Of a stretch of 64,000 nucleotides of DNA, positions 53,808-61,576 are shown piece after piece. This DNA comes from Micrococcus cohnii. GTDB taxonomy: Bacteria; Actinomycetota; Actinomycetes; Actinomycetales; Micrococcaceae. The stretch covers positions 372,001 through 436,000 of the forward strand of contig NZ_JACHNA010000001.1 in the NCBI RefSeq assembly GCF_014205175.1. Direction: 5' to 3'. How positions within the stretch are numbered: position 1 is the stretch's first letter; the number at the start of each line of letters is the position of its first letter. The translations under genes and the position numbers were made by a program. Below the pieces are notes generated by a model, which was given only the letters and a program-made list of their open reading frames with translations, was not told where the DNA came from and searched no databases.

Positions 53808-54488
53808 ATGAAGACCACGTACAAGACCGCCGCCGCCGCAGTCCAGGCGGCTGCCCGCGCCCAGCGCGCCGCCGAGGAGAGGGAGCGGCAGGCGCAGGAG
53901 GCTCAGGCGCGCATCGCCGCTATGGAGTCCGAGTCGGTGGATGCGCTGGTGGCTGACCCGGGTCAGGCCCAGGCCATCACCACCGCCATCGACGCTCAGA
54001 CCCGTCTCGTCGCCGCGTACCGGGCCAAGGCCGCCCAGCACCGCGCCGAGTCCGCCGAGGCGCTCCGAGCTGCCGCCGGACTCGATGCGGACGAGCTGGC
54101 GCGTGCCGCCTCCACCAAGGCCGCCGAGGCCGAGGCCGCCCAGACCCGCATCGACAAGCTCCTGACCGCCCTGGAGGAGTACGCGGGAGCGTCGTTCGAG
54201 GTGGCCCCGGCCAGCCGGGACCCCTTCACGGGTGAGGCCACGAGCTGGCCCAACACCGTGGCGGAAGACCTGCAGGACGAGGGGACGCTCCTGCGGGTGC
54301 AGGCGTCCTCTTCCCGGTACTACGCCGAGCACGGCTCCGCCCCCCGCACCGCCGAGGACCTGAACGCCCTGGACGGCACCCGCCTCGGCATGTACGACAC
54401 AGCCGGGGGGCTGCTGAGCCCGTCGGCGCACTGGTCACCGCTGCTCCGAGCCATCGACGCCGGCACCGCCCTGACCGGGGAGGACTGA
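53808..54488 (+). CDS. Element coiled-coil protein, unknown
   Basis: 226 residues. The first ~135 are strongly helical and coiled-coil-like (AQRAAEERERQAQEAQARIAA, KAAEAEAAQTRIDKLL). The second part is globular (FTGEATSWPNTVAEDLQDEGTLLRVQASSSRYYAEHG). No catalytic motif. Coiled-coil proteins are common as phage-like structural or regulatory proteins, but nothing here decides. The next gene starts 4 bases after its stop. Confidence 0.7.
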   Translation: MKTTYKTAAAAVQAAARAQRAAEERERQAQEAQARIAAMESESVDALVADPGQAQAITTAIDAQTRLVAAYRAKAAQHRAESAEALRAAAGLDADELARAASTKAAEAEAAQTRIDKLLTALEEYAGASFEVAPASRDPFTGEATSWPNTVAEDLQDEGTLLRVQASSSRYYAEHGSAPRTAEDLNALDGTRLGMYDTAGGLLSPSAHWSPLLRAIDAGTALTGED

Positions 54489-54492
54489 GCCC

Positions 54493-54714
54493 GTGCCGTG
54501 GGTGAACGGTCAGTGGGTGGACGAGCAGCCGGAGGCGTCCGTCTCCGTGCCGTCCGCCCCGGCCCGTACCCCCTCGGACGTCGAGGGGGCCGCGGACCTG
54601 CTGGAGGGGATTCTCGCCGCGCTCCCGGCTGACGAGTCCGACCCCGTAGACGTGAGACTGCGAGCGCGGCTGTACGGCTACGTCGAGGGCGTGCGGGCGG
54701 GGGCCGGGCAGTAG
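54493..54714 (+). CDS. Small element protein, unknown
   Basis: 73 residues from GTG. Starts MPWVNGQWVDEQPE and has an amphipathic C terminus. Such WVNGQW openings occur in small phage proteins of actinobacteria as I recall, with no function known. Confidence 0.55.
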   Translation: MPWVNGQWVDEQPEASVSVPSAPARTPSDVEGAADLLEGILAALPADESDPVDVRLRARLYGYVEGVRAGAGQ

Positions 54715-54752
54715 TTCAGATGGGGAGTTTTACGAATGGGGGACCCCGTTAG

Positions 54753-54759
54753 TAAAAAT
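54753..54759 (+). promoter_or_regulatory. AT-rich -10 region of the small recombinase gene
   Basis: TAAAAAT, 7 bases before ATG 54767, in an AT-rich island unusual for this DNA. Confidence 0.5.
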
Positions 54760-54766
54760 TTGTAGC

Positions 54767-55438
54767 ATGAGCACCCCTCGCCGCGTCATCGGCTACATCC
54801 GCGTCAGCACCAACAAGCAGGACATCGGCCCCGAGGTCCAGGTCCGGGACCTCACCCAAGAGGCCGAGGCCCGAGGCTGGGAGCTGGAGCTGCGCCGAGA
54901 GGACGCCGCCTCGGCCAAGTCCCTGAAGGGCCGCCCGGTGCTGGCCCAGGCGCTCGCGGACCTGAAGGCGGGCCGGGCCGACGTGCTGGCCGTGAGCAAG
55001 CTCGACCGCCTCAGCCGGTCCGTGGCGGACTTCGCCCGCATCCTCGACGACGCCGAGCGCCAGCGCTGGGACGTCGTCTGCCTCGACCTCGGGGTCGATA
55101 CCACCACCCTCACGGGGCGGGCGATGGCCCAGGTGACGGCCACGTTCGCTGAGATGGAGCGACGGCGCATCGGGGAGCGCACGCGTGCCGCTATGGCCCA
55201 GCTCCCGCCCGAGGTGCGCGACCGTATGCGCCGGGGTGGGCGGCCGGTGGCGGTGTCCCCTGACGCGGTCAGCCGGGCCCGCGAGCTGAGGGCGTCGGGC
55301 CTGACGTTGTGGGCGGTCTGCGAGCAGCTGACCGCCGAGGGCATCCCCACCGCCACGGGCGGGAAGTGGTGGCCCGCCACCGTCAGCAAGATGCTGGACC
55401 GTGCTGAGCGCGAGGCCGCCAAGGCGGTGACTGTCTAA
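54767..55438 (+). CDS. Small serine recombinase (resolvase/invertase family)
   Basis: 223 residues. Catalytic Ser14 in GYIRVSTNKQ, then KLDRLSRSVADF and EMERRRIGERTRAAM (arginine cluster and dimer helix). The C terminus carries a helix-turn-helix (LRASGLTLWAVCEQLTAEGIPT). Length fits resolvases or invertases. This is the second serine recombinase in the element. It could resolve replication dimers or invert a segment; no matching inverted sites were identified. Confidence 0.9.
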   Translation: MSTPRRVIGYIRVSTNKQDIGPEVQVRDLTQEAEARGWELELRREDAASAKSLKGRPVLAQALADLKAGRADVLAVSKLDRLSRSVADFARILDDAERQRWDVVCLDLGVDTTTLTGRAMAQVTATFAEMERRRIGERTRAAMAQLPPEVRDRMRRGGRPVAVSPDAVSRARELRASGLTLWAVCEQLTAEGIPTATGGKWWPATVSKMLDRAEREAAKAVTV

Positions 55439-55440
55439 CA

Positions 55441-55543
55441 CTCCCTCTCCGTCCCTCTCTTCCCGTCTCCGGCACGTTCAGCCTAGAAACGGGCGCGGGG
55501 GTACTTCCGGCCCGCGCTCGCGGGAGAGGGGAGGAGAGGGAGG
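55441..55543. repeat. Long imperfect inverted repeat after the small recombinase gene
   Basis: A pyrimidine-rich arm (55441-55465) pairs with a purine-rich arm (55521-55543) with a few mismatches across a ~55-base loop. Possibly a terminator or a recombinase site. Confidence 0.45.
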
Positions 55544-55573
55544 CGGAGGCCCCTGACCGGGTCAGGGGGCGTC

Positions 55574-55579
55574 TACGCT
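55574..55579 (+). promoter_or_regulatory. Leaderless-type -10 of the 289-residue membrane protein gene
   Basis: TACGCT with a 7-base spacer before ATG 55587; 12 bases upstream sits the palindromic motif CCCCTGACCGGGTCAGGGG (55551-55569). Confidence 0.55.
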
Positions 55580-55586
55580 GAGGTGC

Positions 55587-56456
55587 ATGGACTGGTGGCA
55601 TGCGCTCTGGATGTGGGTTGGCTCGGTCCTGGGCGGCTTCACCAACTGGTGGAACACGCTGAACATCGGCAACCTTTCGGAGGCATGGGCCGCAGCCGGG
55701 TCGCTGGCCGTCGTGGTCGTGACAGTGACTCTGACACGCCACGAGAACCGCAGGCATCGGCGGTCGGAGCTTGAGGGGCGGCTAGACCGCATCGAGGCGG
55801 GGCAGCGAGAGCGGTACGAGCGCATCGAAGCAGTGACCCTCGTGCTGGAGGGCCCCGACGAGTATGGCTGGGTCGACCTCGCCGTGTACAACAAGTCCGC
55901 CCGGCCAATCAGCCGGGCTTACTTGGTTCAGTCATCCCCAGATCTGGATCTCGCAGACGTCCCGAAGGACCGACTGGTGTCCGCGGAGTCTGCATTCTGG
56001 GTGGGTGTGGTAGCGGCGGGCGAAGCCTTTGAGGAGACCTTCTCCGAGGAGGAGGTCGGCCTCAGTGTTGACGACGGCGTCGCCATGCTGTTTGACGACG
56101 TGGACGGCAGCACATGGTGGGTGCACGCAGACGGCGGTCGCCAGCTTGCCTTCGACCTCTCCCTCCACCGCCCCGCTGAGGTGCGACGCCTCAAGCGCGA
56201 GCTGGAGAACCTTGACCCGCGACGGGTCCGGTTCCAACGGTGGCGCGAACGTCGGGCAACCAATCGTCGCGCTCGTCGTGCATTGGCGGAACTCAAGCGC
56301 AATGGGTACTTGCCCCCTGACTGGAAGATCGGCGACCCGGCCCCGCGAGTTATCCCGGATGGTCCCCCTGACCGGGTCAGTCCTCAGCCCACGCCGCCAG
56401 CTCCTCCTGCGACGGATCCTCCAGCGGACCGACCTGATCGGGGTGCCGCCAGCTGA
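55587..56456 (+). CDS. Element membrane-anchored protein, unknown
   Basis: 289 residues. An aromatic-rich N terminus (WWHALWMWVGSVLGGFTNWW) and one clear membrane segment (about 36-52) precede a coiled stretch (ENRRHRRSELEGRLDRIEAGQRER) and a globular domain of about 110 residues. The C terminus is Arg-rich and then Pro-rich. Expressed from its own leaderless-type promoter. The last 80 bases overlap the oppositely oriented integrase gene. Could be a superinfection or defence gene, but no motif supports this. Confidence 0.65.
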   Translation: MDWWHALWMWVGSVLGGFTNWWNTLNIGNLSEAWAAAGSLAVVVVTVTLTRHENRRHRRSELEGRLDRIEAGQRERYERIEAVTLVLEGPDEYGWVDLAVYNKSARPISRAYLVQSSPDLDLADVPKDRLVSAESAFWVGVVAAGEAFEETFSEEEVGLSVDDGVAMLFDDVDGSTWWVHADGGRQLAFDLSLHRPAEVRRLKRELENLDPRRVRFQRWRERRATNRRARRALAELKRNGYLPPDWKIGDPAPRVIPDGPPDRVSPQPTPPAPPATDPPADRPDRGAAS

Positions 56457-57897
56457 ACGTCAGGCGTGACTTGTCCAGGCCGCGCCCGGTCCGCCCTCGG
56501 ACGACCGTGATGCGCTCTAGGGCGTCGTCCAGCACGGCCCGCTGAGCCTCGACGCCCTCGGCCTCGGCCCACGCCTCAGCGAAGAACCCCGCGTCCTCGT
56601 ACCGGAGCTCCGTTCTGGGAGCCTCAGCGCGCTTCTCGTCACGCAGGTCCAGCAGGGCGTCCTGCTGCTCCTGGAGGCGGCGTCGAGCGTCACGGTCAGG
56701 GGCGTCACGGATCGCGGCGTCGAGCTCGTCCAGCCGGGCTTCGATCTCGGGCAGCACCGCCGCCCCGCTCTCGTAGACCTCCCTGACCGGGGTCCAGCGG
56801 ACGTGCTCGCCCTTGGCCCAGAGGAACTGCTCGACGACGTAGTCCTGGATGCGGCTGATGGTCTGGTGGCAGCGGGGGCAGGAGTAAGACTCGCGGCCCT
56901 GGGTTGTGCCTCGGTGCATGCGGACGGGGTGACCCTCGGAGTCCTCGCAGTGCCCGCACCACACCAGCCCCGACAGCAGGGCTGAGGTCTTAGCGCGGAG
57001 GGCGTGGGGCTTGGCCCGGCCAGTGTCGTTGGCGTCCAGCGCGGCCACCATCGCCCGCCACTCGGACGGCGTCATGATCGCTACGGCGGGGTCCACCACC
57101 GGCAGGCCGTTCTCGTCACGGAGGACTTCGGAGCCGCGCATCTTGGAGGAGTTGCCGGGGTTGAACGACACCATGCCGGCCAGCACCGGATTCCGTAGGA
57201 GCCGCTCCAGCGTCGTGTAGGACCAGCCTGAGCCCTCGCGGCGGCGGGACTGCGAGGCGCGGGGGAGCGGGGCCTCGACCTCGTCCAGCCACTGCACGAC
57301 GGAGTAGAGGGTGGCCCCACCCCTGACCCGGTCAGCCGCCTCACGGACGTACTCGATGCGCTCAGGGTCCTGCGCGAGGACCTTACCTGCCCCGTCAGGG
57401 TTGGGTACCGCGCGCCAGCCGTAGGGCACCGTCCCGCCCGGGAGCCGCCCGTTCTGGAGGAGGTGCCGTCGGGCGGCGGCGACGCGGGAGCTGATGGCCT
57501 CGGCTTCCATCTGCGCGAAGCCTGCCAGCACTCCCGCCACGATCTGCCCCACGGTGGAGGACATGTCGAGGTTGTCGCCGATGGACACCAAGGCACGGTC
57601 TCGCCCCTGGAGCGTCTTGACGGCGTCCCAGAAGTCAGTGATGCGGCGGGCCACGCGGTCAATCTTCCAGACCACCACGAAGTCGTACGGCTGGTCGTAG
57701 CGCAGCAACGCCGACCACCCTGACCGGGCCTCAGGGCTGTTGTGCGTGGCGCTGATGCCCTCGTCCGTGAAGACGGCGGCGACCTCCCAGCCGCGAGCGG
57801 CGGCGTACTGCCGGGCGGCTTCGAGCTGACGCTCAATCGAGACGGACTCCTCCGAGGTGACGGAGATACGGGCGTAGATGACGGCGCGGGGAACCAT
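56377..57897 (-). CDS. int: Large serine integrase
   Basis: 506 residues. Catalytic Ser12 in YARISVTSEESVS, the resolvase domain to ~155 with KIDRVARRITDF, then a recombinase domain (GGTVPYGWRAVPNPD, YTTLERLLRNPVLAGMV), a zinc ribbon (CGHC ... CPRC) and a coiled-coil region (LPEIEARLDELDAAIRDA). This is the standard layout of phiC31/Bxb1-type integrases that carry out attP x attB integration. It starts 45 bases from the right core. Its Walker A target site in tadA fits a conserved protein-coding attB. Confidence 0.96.
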   Translation of the reverse strand: MVPRAVIYARISVTSEESVSIERQLEAARQYAAARGWEVAAVFTDEGISATHNSPEARSGWSALLRYDQPYDFVVVWKIDRVARRITDFWDAVKTLQGRDRALVSIGDNLDMSSTVGQIVAGVLAGFAQMEAEAISSRVAAARRHLLQNGRLPGGTVPYGWRAVPNPDGAGKVLAQDPERIEYVREAADRVRGGATLYSVVQWLDEVEAPLPRASQSRRREGSGWSYTTLERLLRNPVLAGMVSFNPGNSSKMRGSEVLRDENGLPVVDPAVAIMTPSEWRAMVAALDANDTGRAKPHALRAKTSALLSGLVWCGHCEDSEGHPVRMHRGTTQGRESYSCPRCHQTISRIQDYVVEQFLWAKGEHVRWTPVREVYESGAAVLPEIEARLDELDAAIRDAPDRDARRRLQEQQDALLDLRDEKRAEAPRTELRYEDAGFFAEAWAEAEGVEAQRAVLDDALERITVVRGRTGRGLDKSRLTFSWRHPDQVGPLEDPSQEELAAWAED

Positions 57898-57912
57898 GAG
57901 CCGAAGCCTAGC
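57897..57912 (-). repeat. Subterminal inverted repeat, right copy
   Basis: On the minus strand GCTAGGCTTCGGCTCA, the counterpart of 49524-49539. It overlaps the integrase -10 and start codon. Confidence 0.6.
57905..57910 (-). promoter_or_regulatory. Leaderless-type -10 of the integrase gene
   Basis: On the minus strand TAGGCT, 7 bases before ATG 57897. The 8-mer palindrome TAGCGCTA (57909-57916) overlaps it and could be an operator. Confidence 0.6.
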
Positions 57913-57941
57913 GCTAACGTTGGGGTTCTTTAGCGGGTGCC

Positions 57942-57949
57942 ACCCAGGC
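57942..57949 (+). repeat. Right attachment-site core (attR)
   Basis: ACCCAGGC. Right of it the tadA frame resumes with GGGC AAG ACG ACC (Gly, Lys, Thr, Thr). Confidence 0.85.
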
Positions 57950-58565
57950 GGGCAAGACGACCATGCTCAACTGCTTGGCCGCATCCATCGGTGCGCGTGA
58001 GCGGGTCGTCACGGTCGAGGAGATCTTCGAGCTGCGTCTGCCGGTCCGCGATGTGGTGGGGTTGCAGTGTCGTCAGCCGAACCTGGAGGGGCATGGCGAG
58101 ATCCCGCTGCGCAGGCTCGTCAAGGAGGCGTTGCGCATGCGCCCTGACCGGTTGGTCATCGGGGAGGTGCGTGAGGCCGAGGCGCTCGACATGCTGGTTG
58201 CCCTGAACTCGGGTCTGTCAGGAATGTGCACGATCCACGCCAACTCGGCGGCGGATGCGTTGGCGAAACTATGCACGCTGCCGTTGCTCGCCGGGGAGAA
58301 CATCTCGCGGAATTTCGTCGTTCCGACGGTCGCGGCCTGCGTCGATCTGGTCGTCCACTGCGTGAAGGACCGTCAGGGCCGTCGTCGGGTGCAGGAGATC
58401 CTCGCGGTCGGGTCACGAGTGGAAGAGTCCGTGATCGAGACCTCGAGCGTCTTCCGGATGAGTCCGGACGGGGAGCTTGTGGTGAACGCTGCGAGCAGCC
58501 TGGAGTTCCCCGCTCTCGCCCGTGCGGGCGTCGACGTCCACCAGCTGTTGGGGGCGGAGCGATGA
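57942..58565 (+). pseudogene. tadA: tadA/cpaF pilus ATPase, 3' part
   Basis: 207 codons in frame with the 5' part. It begins TQAGKTTML and continues with the ATPase core: ERVVTVEEIFELRL, MRPDRLVIGEVREAEALDML (Asp/Walker B region), GMCTIHANSAADAL (His box) and a normal C terminus. It has no start codon or Shine-Dalgarno at the junction, though an ATG at 57963 could in principle start a product without a P-loop. No nonsense or frameshift changes suggest decay, so the insertion is recent or reversible. tadB overlaps its end by 4 bases. Confidence 0.95.
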
Positions 58566-59425
58566 GTCTGCTCCTTGGACTGTGCCTGGGGGCCGGGCTC
58601 TTCTTGGTGTGGTGGTCGTTCTGGGAGCGGCACGACACGAACGCAGCGGCCTCTGTCGGGCGTCGTGCCGGTCGCCTCCAGCGTTTGATCGCCGCCTCCG
58701 GTGTACGACGAGTGAGTCCGCTCGGGGTGCTCGCTGCCATGGCGCTGTGTGGGCTCTGCTCGGCCGCTCTGGTGTTTCTCATGACGGCAGCCCTGCCGAT
58801 TGCCGGCTGTTTCGCTGTGTTCGGCGCGTCGCTGCCCTGGGCCGTGCTCTCCTGGCAGGCGAAGCGCCGGCAACATGTGCTGCGCGAGCTGTGGCCCGAT
58901 GCCGTCGATCACGTGCGCTCAGCGATCCGCGCCGGACTCACATTGCCCGAAGCGCTCATCCAGCTCGGGGAGTCCGGCCCCGAAGGTCTGCGGGAACCGT
59001 TCCGGGAATTCGGCAGGGACTATCGAGCCGGCGCCCGATTCCTCGACGCATTGGAGGCCCTCAAGCTGCGCTTGTCCGACCCGGTGGCTGACCGCCTCGT
59101 CAGCGCTCTGCGCATGACCCGTGAGGTCGGTGGCGCCGATATCGGTCAGCTGCTGCAGACGCTGTCCGAGTTCCTGCGGCAGGACGCGCGGGTGCGCTCC
59201 GAGCTCGAGGCGCGACAGTCCTGGACGGTCAATGCCGCACGTCTGGCCGTCGCCGCCCCGTGGATCGTGCTGTTGCTGCTCGGCACCCAGCCCATGGCGG
59301 TCGAGGCGTATCGGAGCGCGGCCGGAGCCGGTCTGTTGATGACCGGCCTGGCAGTCTCCGTGATCTGCTATCAGATCATGCTCCGCATCGGCGCTCTGCC
59401 CGCGGACGAGCGGGTGATCGCATGA
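58562..59425 (+). CDS. tadB: Tad pilus inner-membrane protein TadB
   Basis: 287 residues. Type II secretion F-domain family platform protein. Membrane segments lie at the N terminus, near 58-95 and at the C-terminal end, with the cytoplasmic T2SSF domain between (LWPDAVDHVRSAIRAGLTLPEALIQLG, ADIGQLLQTLSEFLRQD). The start overlaps the tadA stop and the end overlaps tadC. Its expression may depend on the interrupted tadA transcript. Confidence 0.92.
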   Translation: MSLLLGLCLGAGLFLVWWSFWERHDTNAAASVGRRAGRLQRLIAASGVRRVSPLGVLAAMALCGLCSAALVFLMTAALPIAGCFAVFGASLPWAVLSWQAKRRQHVLRELWPDAVDHVRSAIRAGLTLPEALIQLGESGPEGLREPFREFGRDYRAGARFLDALEALKLRLSDPVADRLVSALRMTREVGGADIGQLLQTLSEFLRQDARVRSELEARQSWTVNAARLAVAAPWIVLLLLGTQPMAVEAYRSAAGAGLLMTGLAVSVICYQIMLRIGALPADERVIA

Positions 59426-60360
59426 ACGCCGCACTCGTCCTCGGCGCGCTGGTCGGCTGCCTGCTCGGCGCGGGCCTGGCCCTGATCGTGCACGCGGCGC
59501 CGTTGGGCTGGCGGCCGACATTGGAACAGCGCATCGCACCACAGATGAGGACGCACCGACCGCCGTCGTCGCTGCTGCGCGAAGAGATGACGGCCGGTCC
59601 ATGGACCTCACTGATCCGCATCCTCGGGCCGGTGGTCAGTCTCGGCACCGAGTCGCTGCAGAGGTTCCAGCCCGGACACGAAGCCCTGCGCCGCCGTCTG
59701 GAAGCCGCCGGCTCGGACGCCAGTGTGTCTGACTACCGGGCGCAGCAGGTCATCTGCGCGGTGCTCGGAGCCTCGCTCGGAGTGGTGCTTGCCGTCGTCC
59801 TGGTTTCTCGTGCCCAGGCGCACCCCGTCCTGGCCGTTGCGCTCGTGGCCATGCTCACGGTGTGCGGCGTGTTGGCGCGTGACTCGATGCTTTCCACCGC
59901 GGTGGGCCGACGCCGCCAGCGTGTGCTGGGCGAGTTCCCGTCCATCGCGGAGCTCTTCGCGCTCTCGGTGAGCGCGGGGGAATCGACCCCGGGAGCGCTC
60001 GAGAGGATCGCCACCACGACCCGAGGCGAACTCTCCCGCGAGTTCGCCAGAACACTGGCCGACATCCGCGCCGGATCTTCTCTGGCCCACGCCCTGCACG
60101 CGTGCGGCCGCCGTCTGCAGGTGCCCGCCGTCGAGAGATTCATCGACGGCGTCGTCGTCGCGCTCGAGCGGGGGACCCCGCTCGCGGACGTCGTGCGCGC
60201 CCAGGCCCAAGACGTCCGTGAGCTGTCGAAACGGGAGCTCATGGAAGCCGCCGGACGCAAAGAGGTGCACATGCTCGTGCCCCTCGTGTTCGGCATCCTG
60301 CCGCTGACCGTGGTCTTCGCGGTCTTCCCCGGCATCGCCCTGATGGACATGGGGTTCTGA
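59422..60360 (+). CDS. tadC: Tad pilus inner-membrane protein TadC
   Basis: 312 residues. Second T2SSF platform protein: FPSIAELFALSVSAGESTPGALERIA, RELMEAAGRKEVHMLVPLVFGILPLTVVFAVFPG. Membrane segments at 1-25, ~105-150 and the C terminus. Four-base overlap with tadB. Confidence 0.92.
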   Translation: MNAALVLGALVGCLLGAGLALIVHAAPLGWRPTLEQRIAPQMRTHRPPSSLLREEMTAGPWTSLIRILGPVVSLGTESLQRFQPGHEALRRRLEAAGSDASVSDYRAQQVICAVLGASLGVVLAVVLVSRAQAHPVLAVALVAMLTVCGVLARDSMLSTAVGRRRQRVLGEFPSIAELFALSVSAGESTPGALERIATTTRGELSREFARTLADIRAGSSLAHALHACGRRLQVPAVERFIDGVVVALERGTPLADVVRAQAQDVRELSKRELMEAAGRKEVHMLVPLVFGILPLTVVFAVFPGIALMDMGF

Positions 60361-60434
60361 GCAGTGCACAAGACTCGTCCATCGTCATCCACCACCAGAT
60401 CATCACTCGAGACCAGTCACAGAGGGGAACACTC

Positions 60435-60653
60435 ATGAACGTCAAGCACCAGACCGCCGTCCTGTACTCCGTCCTGATCACCGCCGTGACCGCCCTCCGG
60501 GAGGACACCCGAGACGACCGTGGCGACGTGCCCGGCTGGGTCATGATCACGCTGATGTCCGCGGTCCTCGTGGCGGCCCTGCTTGCCGTGGCCAGCCCGG
60601 CGTTGAGCGCATTGTTCAACGAGGCCATCAGCAAGGTCCGTACGGCCGGCTGA
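60435..60653 (+). CDS. Flp-type pilin (DUF4244-like)
   Basis: 72 residues. A ~30-residue charged leader (REDTRDDRGDVPG) is followed by one hydrophobic helix (WVMITLMSAVLVAALLAVASPALSALF), as in the small actinobacterial Flp pilins. Prepilin peptidase could cut after one of the glycines. GAGGGGAA lies about 8 bases before the ATG. No prepilin peptidase gene is in this window. Confidence 0.8.
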   Translation: MNVKHQTAVLYSVLITAVTALREDTRDDRGDVPGWVMITLMSAVLVAALLAVASPALSALFNEAISKVRTAG

Positions 60654-60655
60654 GC

Positions 60656-61060
60656 ATGGTGCAACGGGTGCGTGCGCGTGTGGGGGCAGCCTGGCGGAAC
60701 GACGCCGGTTCGGCCGTGGCCGAGTCCTCGATGGTCTACGCCCTGTTGGCCCTGTTGTTCTTCACCGTGCTGCAGGGCGGGCTCATCGTCCACACGCGCA
60801 ACGTGCTCATCGACGCGGCGAGTGCGGGGGCGCGTTTCGGCGCCCTCGCCGACCGCACCCCGGCAGACGGTGCCGAACGCACCGCAGAGGTCATCGCCGC
60901 CACCGTCCCGGGTCAGTCCGGTGCCACGGTGTCCGGGACGGTGCAGGACCGCCCCGATGGCCCAGTCGTCGTGGTGACGGTCCGAACGCAGCTGCCCGCG
61001 CTCGGGTTCCTGCCCGGGCCCGTCGATCTGGAGGTGCATGGTCATGCCTTCCAGCAGTGA
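60656..61060 (+). CDS. TadE-like minor pilin 1
   Basis: 134 residues. The TadE pattern AESSMVYALLALLFFTVLQGGLIVHTRNVL with Glu near the start of the helix is clear. The start follows the pilin stop by 2 bases. Secreted beta-rich C terminus. Confidence 0.85.
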   Translation: MVQRVRARVGAAWRNDAGSAVAESSMVYALLALLFFTVLQGGLIVHTRNVLIDAASAGARFGALADRTPADGAERTAEVIAATVPGQSGATVSGTVQDRPDGPVVVVTVRTQLPALGFLPGPVDLEVHGHAFQQ

Positions 61061-61550
61061 TCGAGACGGACAGGGCGCTCGCCGACCAGGATGGATCCGC
61101 GGGACCGGCGACACCGCTGACAGTTCGTACACCCATGACGCTGAATCCGGGTCCGCGACCGTGGAGTTCCTCGGCCTCGCCCTGGTTCTGATGATCCCGC
61201 TGATCTACCTGATGGTGTTCGTCTCCCAGGTCCAGGCCGCTGCCCTCGGGGCCGTGGCGGCCGCGGAGCAGGCGGCGCAGGCCACCGCGGCGATCGATGC
61301 GGCTCGCGGGGCCCGTAGCGCCGTGGCCGGGGCGCGCCTGACACTCGGCGACTACGGGTTCGACGCCCACGCGGTCACCGTGGACCTGGCCTGCAGCGAC
61401 GGAGGCTGCGGCAGTCTCGAACCCGAAGAGATCGTCCGTTCCCGAGTCGAGGTGTCGGTGCCGCTCCCACTCATTCACACCCTGACCGGCACCGACGCCT
61501 CACCGGTGACCATCTCCGCGGAGGCCCAGCAGCGCGTGCCGCGTCACTGA
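61044..61550 (+). CDS. TadE-like minor pilin 2
   Basis: 168 residues from ATG 61044, which has GGAGG 9 bases ahead (ATG 61038 is too close to it). A ~38-residue leader precedes SATVEFLGLALVLMIPLIYLMVFVSQVQAAALGA, the TadE prepilin-like helix. Two Cys pairs (DLACSDGGCG) may form a disulfide. It overlaps the previous gene by 17 bases. Confidence 0.85.
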   Translation: MPSSSDRDGQGARRPGWIRGTGDTADSSYTHDAESGSATVEFLGLALVLMIPLIYLMVFVSQVQAAALGAVAAAEQAAQATAAIDAARGARSAVAGARLTLGDYGFDAHAVTVDLACSDGGCGSLEPEEIVRSRVEVSVPLPLIHTLTGTDASPVTISAEAQQRVPRH

Positions 61551-61576
61551 CCAGAGCGCGCAGGAGAGAACCTCGA

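Larger units (their letters stand above)
49977..57728 (+). repeat. Dispersed 10-mer CCTGACCGGG within the element
   Basis: Exact copies start at 49977, 52776, 53614, 54470, 55552, 56367, 56782 and 57719, all on the plus strand, including two inside the minus-strand integrase gene. Several are extended toward palindromes (CCCCTGACCGGGTCAGGGG at 55551). A mirror copy is at 57322 and a 9/10 copy at 53244. Confidence 0.75.
49406..57949. mobile_element. Integrative element inserted in the tadA P-loop, 8,536 bp
   Basis: The left and right boundaries share the 8-mer ACCCAGGC. On the left it is followed by CGGCAGAG, on the right by GGGCAAGACG; on the right it is preceded by GGGTGCC, on the left by GGGGCG. 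The chromosomal halves match a normal CpaF gene. The cargo is a large serine integrase at the right end, a small serine recombinase, a primase-polymerase/helicase, an Xis-like protein, an iteron-like region and unknown proteins. No capsid, terminase, portal, relaxase or VirB4 gene was recognised, so it is either a mobilised/satellite-type element or an integrated plasmid rather than a complete prophage. Confidence 0.93.

Noticed and set aside
49406-57949. Complete prophage
   Set aside because: No terminase, portal, capsid, tail or lysis gene could be recognised; 8.5 kb is too short.
57963-58565. Separate 200-residue ATPase gene starting at ATG 57963
   Set aside because: It is the 3' half of tadA; the upstream codons 57942-57962 continue the family sequence and no Shine-Dalgarno is present.
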